From NCBI GenBank assembly GCA_022036555.1, contig CM039120.1, positions 28,518,991-28,582,990 of the forward strand: 64,000 bases of DNA. Direction: 5' to 3'. Shown here piece by piece: positions 52,601-63,815 of the stretch (position 1 is its first letter; the number at the start of each line of letters is the position of its first letter). The notes beneath the pieces were generated by a model. It saw nothing but the letters and a program-made list of their open reading frames with translations, was not told the origin of the DNA and did no database searches. Position numbers and translations under genes: made by a program. The stretch is from Microstegium vimineum. Taxonomy: Eukaryota; Streptophyta; Magnoliopsida; Poales; Poaceae.

Positions 52601-55600
52601 CCATGTCATCCTTCATCGGCAACATCCGCTGACTTCTTCCAATTTGCAACCTTCTTCTATTGCCATCGGCAGTCTTCTGCTGACGCCAGCCACCTCATCC
52701 TACTTCCATCGGCATCATCATTCATCGGCAGCTTTCCGTCCTCATCGGCAACAGACTTTGGCTCTCATCGGCATCATCATTCATCGGCAGCTTTCCGTCC
52801 TCATCGGCAACATCCCTTTGCCTTCATCAACAGTGTCTTCCTGTCTCAATCGACAACAAGTCCTTGTCTGCATCAACAACATTCTCGTCTTTATCGGCAA
52901 TCTGACCAGTAATATTCTGATACCGATAAGGAGCGGCAACTAGCCTTTTGCCGATCGGCACAATCCTCAGATCATATTGACACGTGTCAAAAAACGGTGT
53001 CAACACATGCCCCCAATTTCGGAGTATAAGATATTTTATGCACCGAAATTTCTTTTACTGCATCTCTGGAATCATCGGCTGTGTTGTTCCCAGTGCACAA
53101 ACTCTTCACACTCAGCCTGTCGATGCCCCCTAAGTGTAATAGTGGAAACACCAAGGCTCATCAAATGTTGCTCCCAAGCCAAAATGTTCAAGGTCATCGA
53201 CCCTAGTTAATCTATCGGCAACATATCGATATCTGCCGATGGACTCTCATCTTTGCGCCTTGGCCTTCATTGCTTGCCCTAAGATTCCCCTCTGGAAGGG
53301 TTTCCATTGTGACACAAGTCTTCTTGGCGCTCGCGCTGCATCCTCCTTCTTTGAGTCTTTGTAAGACCTTTGGGACACCATCGAGGGAGCTTAGTTTTCC
53401 AAATAGGCTGGTACTGTTTCTCATTGCTTGTATCTGCACCACCTCTTACGTTTGGATCTCTGGAGAATACTTCCTCATCGGGCACCCTTGCATTGGCCGC
53501 CTCCTCAAGATCTTCTCGACAAATACGCTTGCCAAGCCTATCGTGTATGCTGAGCTTGCCCCCCAGCCGATCATATGCTGACCCCTTTCCTTTGATCGGT
53601 CTGCCATAGTTTGATGCTCGATCGTCAACACAAGGTTTCTTTTATAACCGATCAGCAGGGTAATACCCATTGCACTTAGGGCAATTATCAGCAGTAGGTA
53701 GTTTGATGTCTTCTTCCCAACAGTGAACAAAGATTTTTATGCCGATGCCACTCTTGGCGCCTTTCTTCCTGCTGCCGATGTTGATCTTCATGCCAACGCC
53801 AATCTTGTCGTGGCCGTCTATGCGTGATCATAGCGTCATAAGACCTTCCGGCGCTACTGCTATCATCGGCAACTCTCTTGCCTTTTCTACCATCGGTAAA
53901 CTTTCTCCCTGTTACTTCATGCGCAGCTATCTGATGTCCAGGGTCTGCCGATGTCCTTTTCTTGGCAACTTCCGATGTCAACACCTTAGTTTTACTAGTT
54001 TCCACGATGTTATTTGGAAACGGGTGCTGATTGATCTTCATCGGCTTCTGGGCTTTGTAATTTTCAAACTTAATCCACCCAGACTCAATTCCTGACTGTA
54101 ACTGCTGCCTAAAAACTTTGCAGTCATTGGTATTGTGCGAAGTTGCATTGTGCCACTGGAATTATCTGGTTAGGTGCCAGCTTAATCTTCCCTTCTTGGA
54201 GCAATAGGTCAAACATCCTATCGGCCTTGGTGATATCAAAAGTGCATCTCTTAGCTTCTTTCTGATCGAACGGACAAGATATCGACTTTTTATTCTCTAT
54301 CGATTCAACTAAACCGATACTTGCTTCTTCGTCTGAATCTGTCTTCTTAGTTAAAGACACCTCTTCATCCCAATTTTCTCTAGGTTCAAAAACTTTGGTG
54401 TTTTGATCAGCAACCCTTCGCACAAGATGGCTCAAGCTTTCAAACTCTTGAGACGCATATTTGTCTCTAATGTGCGGCAGTAATCCCTGGCAGGCCAAAT
54501 CTGCTAATTGTCGATCATCAAGTACCAAACTATAGCACTTGTTCTTCACGTCTCGCAGTCTTTGCACAAAGCTTTCTACCGATTCATCATTACGTTGCTT
54601 CAATTTGACCAAATCGGTGATCTTCTTTTCATGTACGCCAGCAAAGAAGTATTTGTAAAACTGTTTTTCTAGATCGGCCCAATTGATCACAGAATTTGGA
54701 GGTAGTGAAATAAACCATACAAATACCGATCCAGATAACGATGACGAGAACAATCTTACCCTCAGTTCATCCTTGTTGGCTGCCTCTCCACATTGGATAA
54801 TGAATCGGTTAATGTGCTACATTGTTGATATATCATCTTGACCAGAAAATTTGGTGAAATCTGACACTTTATACCGATTCGGGAAGGGGATTAAATCATA
54901 CGCTGGAGGGTATGGAGTCCGATAAGAATATGTATCAACCTTAGGCTTGATACGGAATTGCTCTTTCGCTACTTCGACAATCTTATCGGTCCAATACACA
55001 TCTTGATTCTACCGATTTGCAACCTTCGGTAATTGTATGCTCACGTAAGCCATGAAATCCTTCATCGGCAACATCCGCTGACTTCTTCCAATTTGCAACC
55101 TTCTTCTATTGCCATCGGCAGTCTTCTGCTGACGCCAGCCACCTCATCCTGCTTCCATCGGCATCATCATTCATCGACAGCTTTCCGTCCTCATCGGCAA
55201 CAGACTTTGACTCTCATCGGCATCATCATTCATCGGCAGCTTTCCGTCCTCATCGGCAACAGGTTTTGGCTCTCATAGGTAACATCCCTTTGCCTTCATC
55301 AACAGTGTTTTCCTGTCTCAATCGGCAACAAGTCCTTGTCTGCATCAACAACATTTTCGTCTTTATCAGCAATCTGACCAGTAATATTCTGATACCGATA
55401 AGGAGCGGCAACTAGTCTTTTGCCGATCGGCACAATCCTCAGATCATATTGACACGTGTCAAAAAACGGTGTCAACACCTACTTAAGCACCATGTCATCT
55501 CAAGTAGGTGTAGTAAAGAGAACAAGGGTATGTCACAGAGGCCCAACTTGTTATTGTTGAAATACAACCAACTTGTTATTGTTGAAATACAACCAACTTT

Positions 55601-57299
55601 ATTTTATAGAGAACATCCTAGGGAACAACTTTATGATTAATATACTAACTATTTTAAATAAAACAAATATAAAAAATTATTTCTGATAAGAGAGAACATA
55701 AAAATATGTTCCTAAGTTTGCTATACCATATTTAATGTTTATGTTGTACAGTCTGTCTCCTCATTTGACACTAAGACTAAAAAGTGAGAGTGAATAAGAC
55801 ATAAATTCAATTATTCGAAAGGACAATGTGGTGGCCACGTGATTCCAGTTAGTATCCATAAGTCCTGATGAAGTTTTTTGCTTCAACATGGATGGATGTG
55901 ATAGAAATTAGAAAAACATTGGAAAATAATACTGAACTTACATTTATCTTTATAGTAGACAAAACTTAAAAGACAAATGCTATGTGACCATGGGATGGAA
56001 AATTTCTGACCAACACATGATTACCTATTTTCGGTGTACCAGATAGGAGCTACAGCTCTCAATCCAATAAGTTTTTTAACACTATAGTAACAAAGGCTCA
56101 GGGTTAATAAAAGATCAGATAAGATCACTTTATTATTCTAGAACGAACGTCTGTTCGTCTGCATTACTTCAACACTACTTTTCAATGAACGAACAATGTT
56201 TTCCTCTCATAACAAATCAGCATAAGCATTCAACATAAGTCAAATTTCAGCGCAACAAACAAGGCAAAAATTTCATCAAAATTAAGATGTAAAGTCATCA
56301 AAGGCTGGAGCTTATCTAAAAATTCACATAGCTAAACTGCCTGAACCCCTAAGAAGCAGCTACCAAACAATTTGAATTAACTTAAAAAAACTCAGTTTGC
56401 TCAAAGCTTGCTTCACTCTCAAATAAGTTTTGGCGAAATCAACATTCGTTAATCTTATTTACCTGCAGTCCAAATTATAAATCATTCCAAAAATTTTGAA
56501 CAGTCAAAGCATCTCAAGTTTGACCAAAATTATAGAGAGAATTATAAATATTTTTGACATCAAATAGGCATATTTTGAAAATATAATTGACGAAAAATCT
56601 AATGATACTTAGTTGGCGTCACAGAATTTGGTCAAACTTGAGATGTTTTGGTTTTCCAAGATTCTTAAAATGACTTATAATTTGGGATGGATGGAGTACC
56701 ATAATAATAGTTGTACTCTAAAACGTTGAACTACAAATGTGAGGAACAAGGAACAATCATGAACCAACACATCCCCAATTATCACACATAAAACATCCCT
56801 AAGGCTCTGTGTAGGTTCCCCTTTAGTTTTCACGAATAAAAATGTCAACTAGATGAAGATCACACGTTATAGCCTAAAACCCTCCCAGCAACAACATTTT
56901 GATTGAACATCCCACGGGATTTTTTTATTATCCCACCCAAATTCCGTTACATCATCTTAAGCTACTAATAGCAATAAGAAAGTACAAATTCCAGCCCCGC
57001 CGACAAACGCATAACGTTCAATCCCTAGGTGTGATGTGCGAATCGCATCTCATCAACCGATGCTAAAAGATTAAAGACAACGACTGGCGCCACAGCAATC
57101 TGCAACAGACCATGGACTCACAAACCATGGGGCACAAGAGATGGTCCAGAAATCTCACCGAGACAGGCAAACAGGAACCGGCGAACTGCTCCACGGACGC
57201 CGCCGCCAGGGCCCCCCGGTGCCGCCCCGCGGCTGATGACGCAGCCACTGCGCTGGCGCATTGCCTGGAGACTCGCGCGAGGAGGCGCGCGGCCGCCAT
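49687..57299 (-). CDS. Mitochondrial GrpE (Mge1-type) co-chaperone, 6 exons, 300 aa
   Basis: Minus-strand exons 57299-57159, 51389-51239, 51146-50956, 50837-50670, 50529-50401 and 49809-49687 sum to 903 bp. Exon 1 encodes MAAARLLARVSRQCASAVAA..., an Arg/Ala/Ser-rich, acid-free mitochondrial targeting sequence. An acidic linker (exon 2) follows, then the long GrpE helix (DEIKDMKDKVLRSYAEMENI), the four-helix part (LLDVADNLARASS, LLEGVDMTEKQLAEV) and the beta-wing, including FDPNRHCAVFQIPDPSKPPG and VGYMLHDRVLRPAEVGVT. GrpE dimers release ADP from matrix Hsp70. Exon 2 has two phase-compatible donors: GT after 51239 or GC after 51218 (seven residues longer). Intron 1 (5.8 kb) holds a retrotransposon. 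C-terminal ~15 residues are Glu/Ala-rich. Confidence 0.93.
51868..53005 (-). repeat. 3' LTR of the GrpE-intron element (1138 bp)
   Basis: Contains a minus-strand TATAAATAG at 52282-52290. From 52600 to 52900 it is rich in CATCGGCA motifs, including a 58-bp unit repeated at 52708 and 52766. Confidence 0.85.
54124..54999 (-). pseudogene. Gag of the GrpE-intron element
   Basis: Two blocks in one frame, 54999-54817 (FPNRYKVSDFTKFSGQDD) and 54753-54124, separated by a stop near 54817. The second begins MFSSSLSGSVFVWFISLPPN and continues with NWADLEKQFYKYFF, the standard retrotransposon gag domain, then LKQRNDESVESFVQRLRDVK. After a linker it is open to 54124. No zinc knuckle is seen. Confidence 0.8.
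55026..55477 (-). repeat. 5' LTR of the GrpE-intron element, truncated
   Basis: Matches 52577-53005, including the CATCGGCA array. The remaining ~690 bp of this LTR, the primer site and the leader are missing, so the element cannot prime reverse transcription. Confidence 0.85.
56465..56697. mobile_element. Degraded Stowaway MITE in GrpE intron 1
   Basis: Shares CAAATTATAA, AAGCATCTCAAGTTTGACC, TCAAATAGGCATA and AATCTAATGATACTTAGTTG with the MITE at 41778-42037. The termini are eroded. Confidence 0.8.
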
Positions 57300-57557
57300 C
57301 CTGACGCTGCCTTGATTTCTACCGGAAGCAGAGAGAGAGAACAGAAGCGTGTGGAAGGGAGCTGCAACTGCAAGACTGCAAAGGCAGCAAGGGAGCGTTT
57401 GCGGAAGGGAAAAAAGGTCTCTCTCTCGCACATTTTTTAGCAAATTACGATAATACCCATTATACTTTTTTCTTCGACTCGGGGGTTCGGACTATGGTAC
57501 AGAGGTAACGGTAGGGTGTTCATGTCTTTTATCTCTGGAGGTTTTAGGAGGTCGGCT

Positions 57558-57692
57558 CAGATCAAACTGGTATCAACGATGTTGAATAATAGGAATAAGG
57601 TATTTCAGTCACTTATCTATCTTTTAGTGGATTCTGCAGGATGAGTTTTAAATGGATATTAACTGATTCAGTTACAAAAATCAATTGGCACA
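57558..57692 (+). repeat. Left half of the split repeat flanking the Helitron
   Basis: About 90% identical by eye to 48132-48281, with a 14-bp deletion. Stops exactly at the A of the AT dinucleotide where the Helitron begins. It lies about 260 bp upstream of the GrpE ATG. Confidence 0.85.
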
Positions 57693-57750
57693 TTTATTTA
57701 TTTATTTATATTTTTATTTATATTTATTTATTTATTTATTTATTTATTTT
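57693..57750 (+). repeat. TTTA microsatellite
   Basis: TTTA/TTTATA units at the left edge of the Helitron candidate. Confidence 0.9.
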
Positions 57751-57959
57751 TTAGGTCCAATTGCCAGCAGCTTCCCGGATAGAAACACCCGTCACGTCGC
57801 CCTAAATTATCTCCACCAATCGATCTTTTATCGTGCAGCCCAAAATGACAGTACTAGATTTTATAAAAATCTGCTTCTACGGCTGTTAGTCCTCCTCAGT
57901 AAAATTTACTAACTTCTACGGCTTCCCTTCCAAATCTGTTTAAGCAAATAGTAAACTTC

Positions 57960-58540
57960 TATTCCCCTCCTCTCTCCTCTGCGCTCCCTCTCTCTTTTTC
58001 CCGACGCGGCGCTAGGCGAGCTCAGCGGTGGCCGGCCCCCTGCGCGGCGGCGACCACCTTCCTCCTCCTTCGCACCTCTCCCTCCTCGCGCCGCAAGGAC
58101 TGGGCGACGGCGGCCCCTGCCGGGTGCTGCGCTGCTGCAGCGGGTCGCCACCCCCCCCCCCCCCCCCCCCCGCCGTCCCCGGAGACGATGTGGCCGACCG
58201 GGACCCGCCGGAGGTCGCCCGGCGTGTCCGCTCCCTCCACCCCCCCCCCCCCCCCCCCACCCCCCCCGATGGTACGTCATCTCGCCTAGTGGCGCGTCTT
58301 CTCCTGTGGTTCATGAAACCCTAGCCAGCCCGCATGGCGCCCCCCGGCGGAGACAGCCCCGGCACCGGCGCCGCTCGACGCAGCGACCCCCACCCCACGG
58401 CAGCCCTGCCATAGGCGCCGTCTTCCTCCCGGCGCTATGGCTAGGGCCCTGCATACCTTCAAGGCGGCACATGGTAGGGTTGGGGCTGATGGAGACCCAT
58501 ACAACCACAGATCCAAACGGTTCCTATCTCATTGGTCAGG
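57960..58540 (+). other. GC-rich, gene-like segment inside the Helitron candidate
   Basis: A CT-rich leader (57960-58010) precedes very GC-rich sequence with pure C runs of 21 (58151-58171) and 19 (58240-58258). It resembles the 5' end of a grass gene. Several frames are open on both strands, none recognisable. Probably a captured first exon. Confidence 0.35.
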
Positions 58541-59145
58541 TGCTTCCTTGATTTCCCACAAGTGTCTGCTTTGCACTCTTTGCTTCAGCTAGATTCTACT
58601 TCACTGACATGATTTTGATCTCTGCTACCGTCTACATGATTCTAGCAGTCCCAAGTTCCTCCCCATGAACCTGCAGGCGCGAGGGTTAGCCGATTATAGC
58701 ACAAACTACACGCGATGCATCTGAGTTTTTTCTTCTATATAATTTTCCTTGCATACATTAGCTAATTAAAAATATTTGGTTCATTGCAAGCTATAAATCA
58801 CCCAGTCACTTGACTTGCTCCAAAGGTACCACTTACTGATGAATATTTATATAGTTTTATGCTTGCATAGAAGTACACCATTTCTTCATATGCAAATCGT
58901 TTGCCATAGGGAAATTGCATTGCTTTACTCATATGAATTATTTTTTTAGATCACTCTATGCCTTCCAAACTATGTTAGAAATTAGTTAGTGTTGTCCTCA
59001 AAAATTTTTGATATGATTCTTTTTCTGAGTTGAATTCTCCAATGTGTTTGCAGGAACTCGAAATACCCATTTCAACGCAGCATTGAACCTCCTCTTGCCT
59101 CCACGAATGACACATTAAAAGTTGTGGGATTAGTAAGATTCTCAT

Positions 59146-59198
<53 letters not shown>

Positions 59199-62100
59199 AT
59201 ATTCGATAACTAAATTATTTTTGCACCACATTTCAAATTATCTACAGTTTCGTCTTACTGAATTATATTTTGAAGCATTGATTTCTCATCTATCAGCCTA
59301 AAGTTCTCATGGTCATACCATATCTGCATGGTAAACAAGTCTTTTGTACTCAATGATGCTTCCAAAATAACAAATGTGATTTCTTATGCTTTGGTTCTTG
59401 ACTGCATTAGCACAGTGCCACAACTGTGCTTCATAAATTCCTGCTTATTTTTACACAGGTAACCTAGCTGTGGTGTCGTTCTGTTCTATATTCTTCTTGT
59501 GTACTAATATAACGTATACTGTCCAACAATCATGCAACTTTCATGTTTCAAAGAGGTTTAACAACTTTCATGTTTTTTTTTTTCTAATCCTAAGTTTAGT
59601 TTTGCATTCAGACTTGATTGCTTTTCCCTATGACAATAGTAGACCAAACTCTGCAAGGTTAGATATGCCTGCTATTTATTGATTCCTCAATACAAAGTAG
59701 AAAACCTTGGAAAACTATGCATGTTGGCCAAACTATATGAACGTCAAAACTAAAGATTTTAGATTGGTTATTACATCACTGAACTACAGTAGTGTAGTGT
59801 TTACTGATCAAGCATAGATCACTCTTCATGTTTACTGATCCTCACTGAATTATATACATGAGGATGTTGGCATGAGTGTGGATAGAGTTCAAGGACTGCA
59901 AGATTGTGGACCAGCCTGAAGTTTGTCCTGTATCGCAGACATAACTTTTGGAATTGAGTTCACTTATATTTGTCGTCGCCTTTGTCCATGTCAGGTTTGT
60001 ACGCCTTCACACATTTTATGTTTAGGTTCCTAGAATTTGCTAGGAACTGCCAAGAATTCCTAGAATTTGTATGGATACTTCATCACTTTGTGGTGCATGC
60101 TATTTCTCTATAATTTGTGGACAAAATTAGTTGCCTTTTCGGACTCTGTTCAATTATATTTTTCATCACGTTTGTCCATCTCATGCCTTGTTCTGTATTG
60201 CATACATATTATTAAATCACATCAATGGACTTCTTGTCTTATTAGCTCTCTTAGTATTCAGATGCATAAAATGTGAGCCTACTAAATTATAAAGTGACAT
60301 AATCCTACCATTTGGATAGTTGCACTTTCAGTTGGACTGTTTCACATTCTTCTACAGATAGACTTTTCAGGAATTCAAAAAAGAGATACAACGTGCATGT
60401 GCATATCAAAATTTTCACTGAAACAAGTTGTATGCGGGATTGAATAAGATGCAAACAAATTGGATGGGTGTCGTGGTTGCCATGCCTTAATTTTCAAGAG
60501 GATCATGAGGAACATGAGGCGGGGCAACATGTCAGATCTTGTGTAACCCAGTGCATTTATATGAATGTTCTTTATCAGTGCATGTCTCTTCTAATTAGCT
60601 TCTTGGTCACAAGTAATTTTGAGTGTTGAATCTTTCCCTTCTTGATTTATGCTCTATAAGTGTTCCATGGAGTGCCATGGATTTATAGAATCGAGGCAAC
60701 ATGTCAGATTTCCCCTCGGACACATGAACCCAGATTGTTTCCGTCAGATCACCCAGTGCATTTATATGAATATTCTTTATCCCTGCATTTGTCTTCTAAT
60801 TAGCCTGTTGATCATACACAATTGTAAGTACTGAATCTTTTTCTTCATTTATGCCCTACAAGTGTTCCATGAAGTGCCATATTTTTTTAGACTCCACAAC
60901 CCATTTATTTATTTGTTACAGATAAAAATGTATGGTCATAGATTTATTTATCAGCTCACCTTATGATTACCAGTGATCTGATGGTCAACTGGATCCTTTA
61001 TTTGGATACAATATTAATGGACAAATATATTGCAGTATATACATATTTGTGCCATATTGTCATACAACAGTTAACAATTCTCTAGAATGATGTATTGATG
61101 TAAAATAAAGAGTTACTGTATGCTAAATTGCTCACACACTATGTTATTTTTCTTAGGTGTTTTCATCTTTCACAGTGTGGACTGAAGCAGAAACAAACAG
61201 TGCAGTCCTCCTGCTTCATACAAAATTGAGGATGCCAACCACAGCACATTTCATGGATAGATGGGGTATTGATTCTTTTGGGTTTTCTTCGCAGCTCATT
61301 GTTTACCTGCATGCTTTTTATAATCTTGATTTTTGGTTATTAACATTGTGACCCCAAGATATGCATCTCTATAAAAAAACTTCATGGTGCAAACAAAAGC
61401 CGCCAGTTGAAGAAACAAAAGCACTCAACTTCATAGTTTGGTTCGCATTGTCCTTTTTCTGGGTTATTATACTAAGACCATGCTGCTTTTTTCGAATTAA
61501 AGGGTCCTTGTACCAAAAACATGAATATAGTTGTCAGTGATCAACTTTTCCCCTAAGCTTTCATCGCTGTCGAAAATCATGAAATTTATTGTTACATCTT
61601 TGTTTCATGTTTCATCGCAGACTTGCTTACGATAACTTCTGTGAATTCTAATTGGGTTTGGGTAATTGCGACTTTTTTTTGCTGCTGAGGCCCTTGTCGA
61701 CAAGATCACAGTAACAGACTCACTATATATCCAAGTGAGTACAAAGGTTGGTTATCACTTCTGCATTTCGAGAAGTTAAAGCATTATTATCATACCTTCC
61801 AGACTTTGAAATGGCTAAATGTGGGGTATAATAAACGCCAAAGATAGAGACCCCTAAGATAGCTGTGACAATTTCATGACGACCAAAATTTTTTGGATGC
61901 AAGCCTTGGGATGGTCATGTTCAATCTAGGTGTGTGCTAATTTCTTAAACTGTGGTCCTTCTCTTTATGTCTATTATTCTCGGTACAAACACTTAAATAC
62001 TTATCTTTTCTTTTGGAAAATTGAATGCTGAGCCATAGGTTCTGAATCTAATGTGCTATGAACTGAGCTATATAGTATTCGGACCACAATTGAAAATTAA

Positions 62101-62479
62101 ATTGTGCATATAGTTGTATGGGTCTGTTAAAAAAAACATTGTTAGACTGCCAGCATAAGTACATTTCTTTTTAGAGTTTCGATTAGAGAACTATGAATTC
62201 ACATGTTTATCTACAAATAGTATCCTGAGTGCGGTTTGAAGTTAAATTGTGCATGCATGAGTGTATCAATAAAATTATCATTACACTTTCAGCGTAAGTA
62301 CATTTCCTTATAGAGTTTCGATTAGAGAACTATGAGTTTGCATTATTGAATTTTTTTAGGTTTTGAGCCCTACATAACTTGTTTTGGATTTTAGAGTCCT
62401 GCTCATGCAGTAGTTCCTTTTTCCCTTCCCAATGACGCGGTAGATAGACCATGACCATAATTGAACACATTATATATAC

Positions 62480-62527
<48 letters not shown>

Positions 62528-63270
62528 TGGACCAATTTTATAGAATATATACAAACACTTTTGATGGTTGAGCATCATTGCATCAAACACATAGTCAGAC
62601 CTAACTCACAGCTGTCAGTTTCAGCAACCGTAAATGATACAAAAACTGTAAATGTACTTACTGATAGACCCTTCACCTTTTGATCCTCAATTTACATGCG
62701 AGAGTTCCCCTAGCTGATAAGTCTCCTATAGTTGGCTATTTTTGTTTTTGCAATTGATACATGGCCAAAACCATGTTACAGTTATTACGACTACCACCTC
62801 TGCTTAGTTTTATTGTACTGTTTAACTAATGCATGTGCTCGTGTCTACTTTTCAGGATGACCAAATTGATTGCGTCAAATGTGTAGCCACGAAGCAAACC
62901 AACAAAGTTTGGACCTAGGTCACCAATGTAAACTTGACAGATACACCTGTCACTGATGCACTTGGCATGTACAAATTTTGTTCTCTTCGCAAATTCATCA
63001 CTTCTGCATGACTCAGAATTTGGGTTGAGGAAATCAATAAATTCATTTTGTACTAAATATTTCAAATAGGTGTAGTCCAGCAGGTAGTATATACAGTTAG
63101 TCATGAGAGTTTAAAACTTTCACATCTACATTATGTCTGACTTATTACTGTAATAAAAGCACCTACTGCCATTTACGTTGCTTATGTAAAAAATCTACCA
63201 ATAGTATCCAACTAATATTAACCATATAATCACATCTACATGTCCTATTATTAAACTTACAATTTGTCTC
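58541..63270. other. AT-rich interior of the Helitron candidate, no supported gene
   Basis: Resembles intronic or intergenic DNA. Short ORFs (for example near 61157-61351 on plus and 62826-63104 on minus) match nothing I recognise. AT-dinucleotide repeats lie at 59151-59203 and 62482-62524. The segments 60530-60660 and 60680-60850 are partly duplicated: both contain GGCAACATGTCAGAT, CCAGTGCATTTATATGAAT and a TAAGTGTTCCATG-like phrase. Confidence 0.4.
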
Positions 63271-63276
63271 CAGGTG

Positions 63277-63303
63277 CCTGCGATAGCGCGGGCCCTGCAC
63301 TAG
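63277..63303 (+). other. Helitron 3' terminus: hairpin plus CTAG
   Basis: A six-pair stem with one G-T wobble, a four-base loop, then CCCTGCACTAG and a host T. Confidence 0.7.
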
Positions 63304-63397
63304 TAGCAACTTGAAGCCTTGTTTAAGGGACAATCAAATAGGGGGCAAAAATGAATAAACAAAACAGAGAGACGTCTTAATCAGTTTCGCCATTTAT
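63304..63397 (+). repeat. Right half of the split repeat flanking the Helitron
   Basis: Starts TAGCAACTTGAAGCCTTG, as at 48282, and runs through AATGAATAAACAAAACAGAG to CCATTTAT. Confidence 0.85.
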
Positions 63398-63815
63398 CTA
63401 CAGCTACTTATCGCGCGGGTCTGGACGCAGCCTCGTCGTGGCCACGTTGCCCTCTTCGTTCCGGCCATCCGATCGTGCCCGTGGACGATTAGGATCGGCC
63501 CCGCGTCGTCGACGGTTTTGATTAAAAGCCCTGCAGTTTAGTCGAAATCAACTCGTGGTACAGCTAGATCTTCGTGAACAGTAAACGTGTTCTGTTTTCT
63601 TTCAAATAGGCCCTTGTATTCTCAAAATGATTCAGCCGAAGAAGAGAATTTCGGTTTCGTGGATTTTTTGCGATTACCCGCCCGCCTGTCTCTTTTGCAG
63701 AAAACACCATGTTTGCGTTAGGTGCCTGACCCGGGCCGCCGTCCCTCATCGCCTCATCTTTCTCGCCGTCTCGACTCCTCGTCTCCCCCTCTCTCTCCCC
63801 CGCTCCTCATCCCGG

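Larger units (their letters stand above)
51868..55477 (-). mobile_element. Non-autonomous gypsy-type element in GrpE intron 1 (gag only), same strand as the gene
   Basis: Perfect 5-bp duplication CCTAC at 51863-51867 and 55478-55482. LTR ends TGTTGACAC...GTGTCAACA. The purine tract AAATTGGGGGCATG before the LTR at 53006-53019 sets the orientation as minus. The 3' LTR is complete (51868-53005) and the 5' LTR is truncated (55026-55477). The interior encodes only gag; no pol motif is present. It inserted into the intron in the same transcriptional sense as GrpE. Confidence 0.85.
57693..63303 (+). mobile_element. Non-autonomous Helitron candidate, 5.6 kb
   Basis: Sits between A57692 and T63304 of a repeat whose continuous copy at 48132-48388 reads ...GCACA|TAGCAAC.... 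The 3' end has the hairpin CCTGCG-ATAG-CGCGGG (63277-63292), then 11 bases ending CTAG, the canonical Helitron terminus. The expected 5' TC is not seen; the start is a TTTA microsatellite, so the left end is probably eroded. No Rep or helicase ORF is visible. The interior has a GC-rich 5'-gene-like stretch (57.96-58.5 kb) followed by AT-rich, intron-like sequence, suggesting gene capture. Confidence 0.65.

Noticed and set aside
58028..58324. GC-rich ORFs on both strands near 58 kb as a real gene
   Set aside because: They are driven by C/G runs and low-complexity sequence, with no conserved motif; noted only as possible captured exon.
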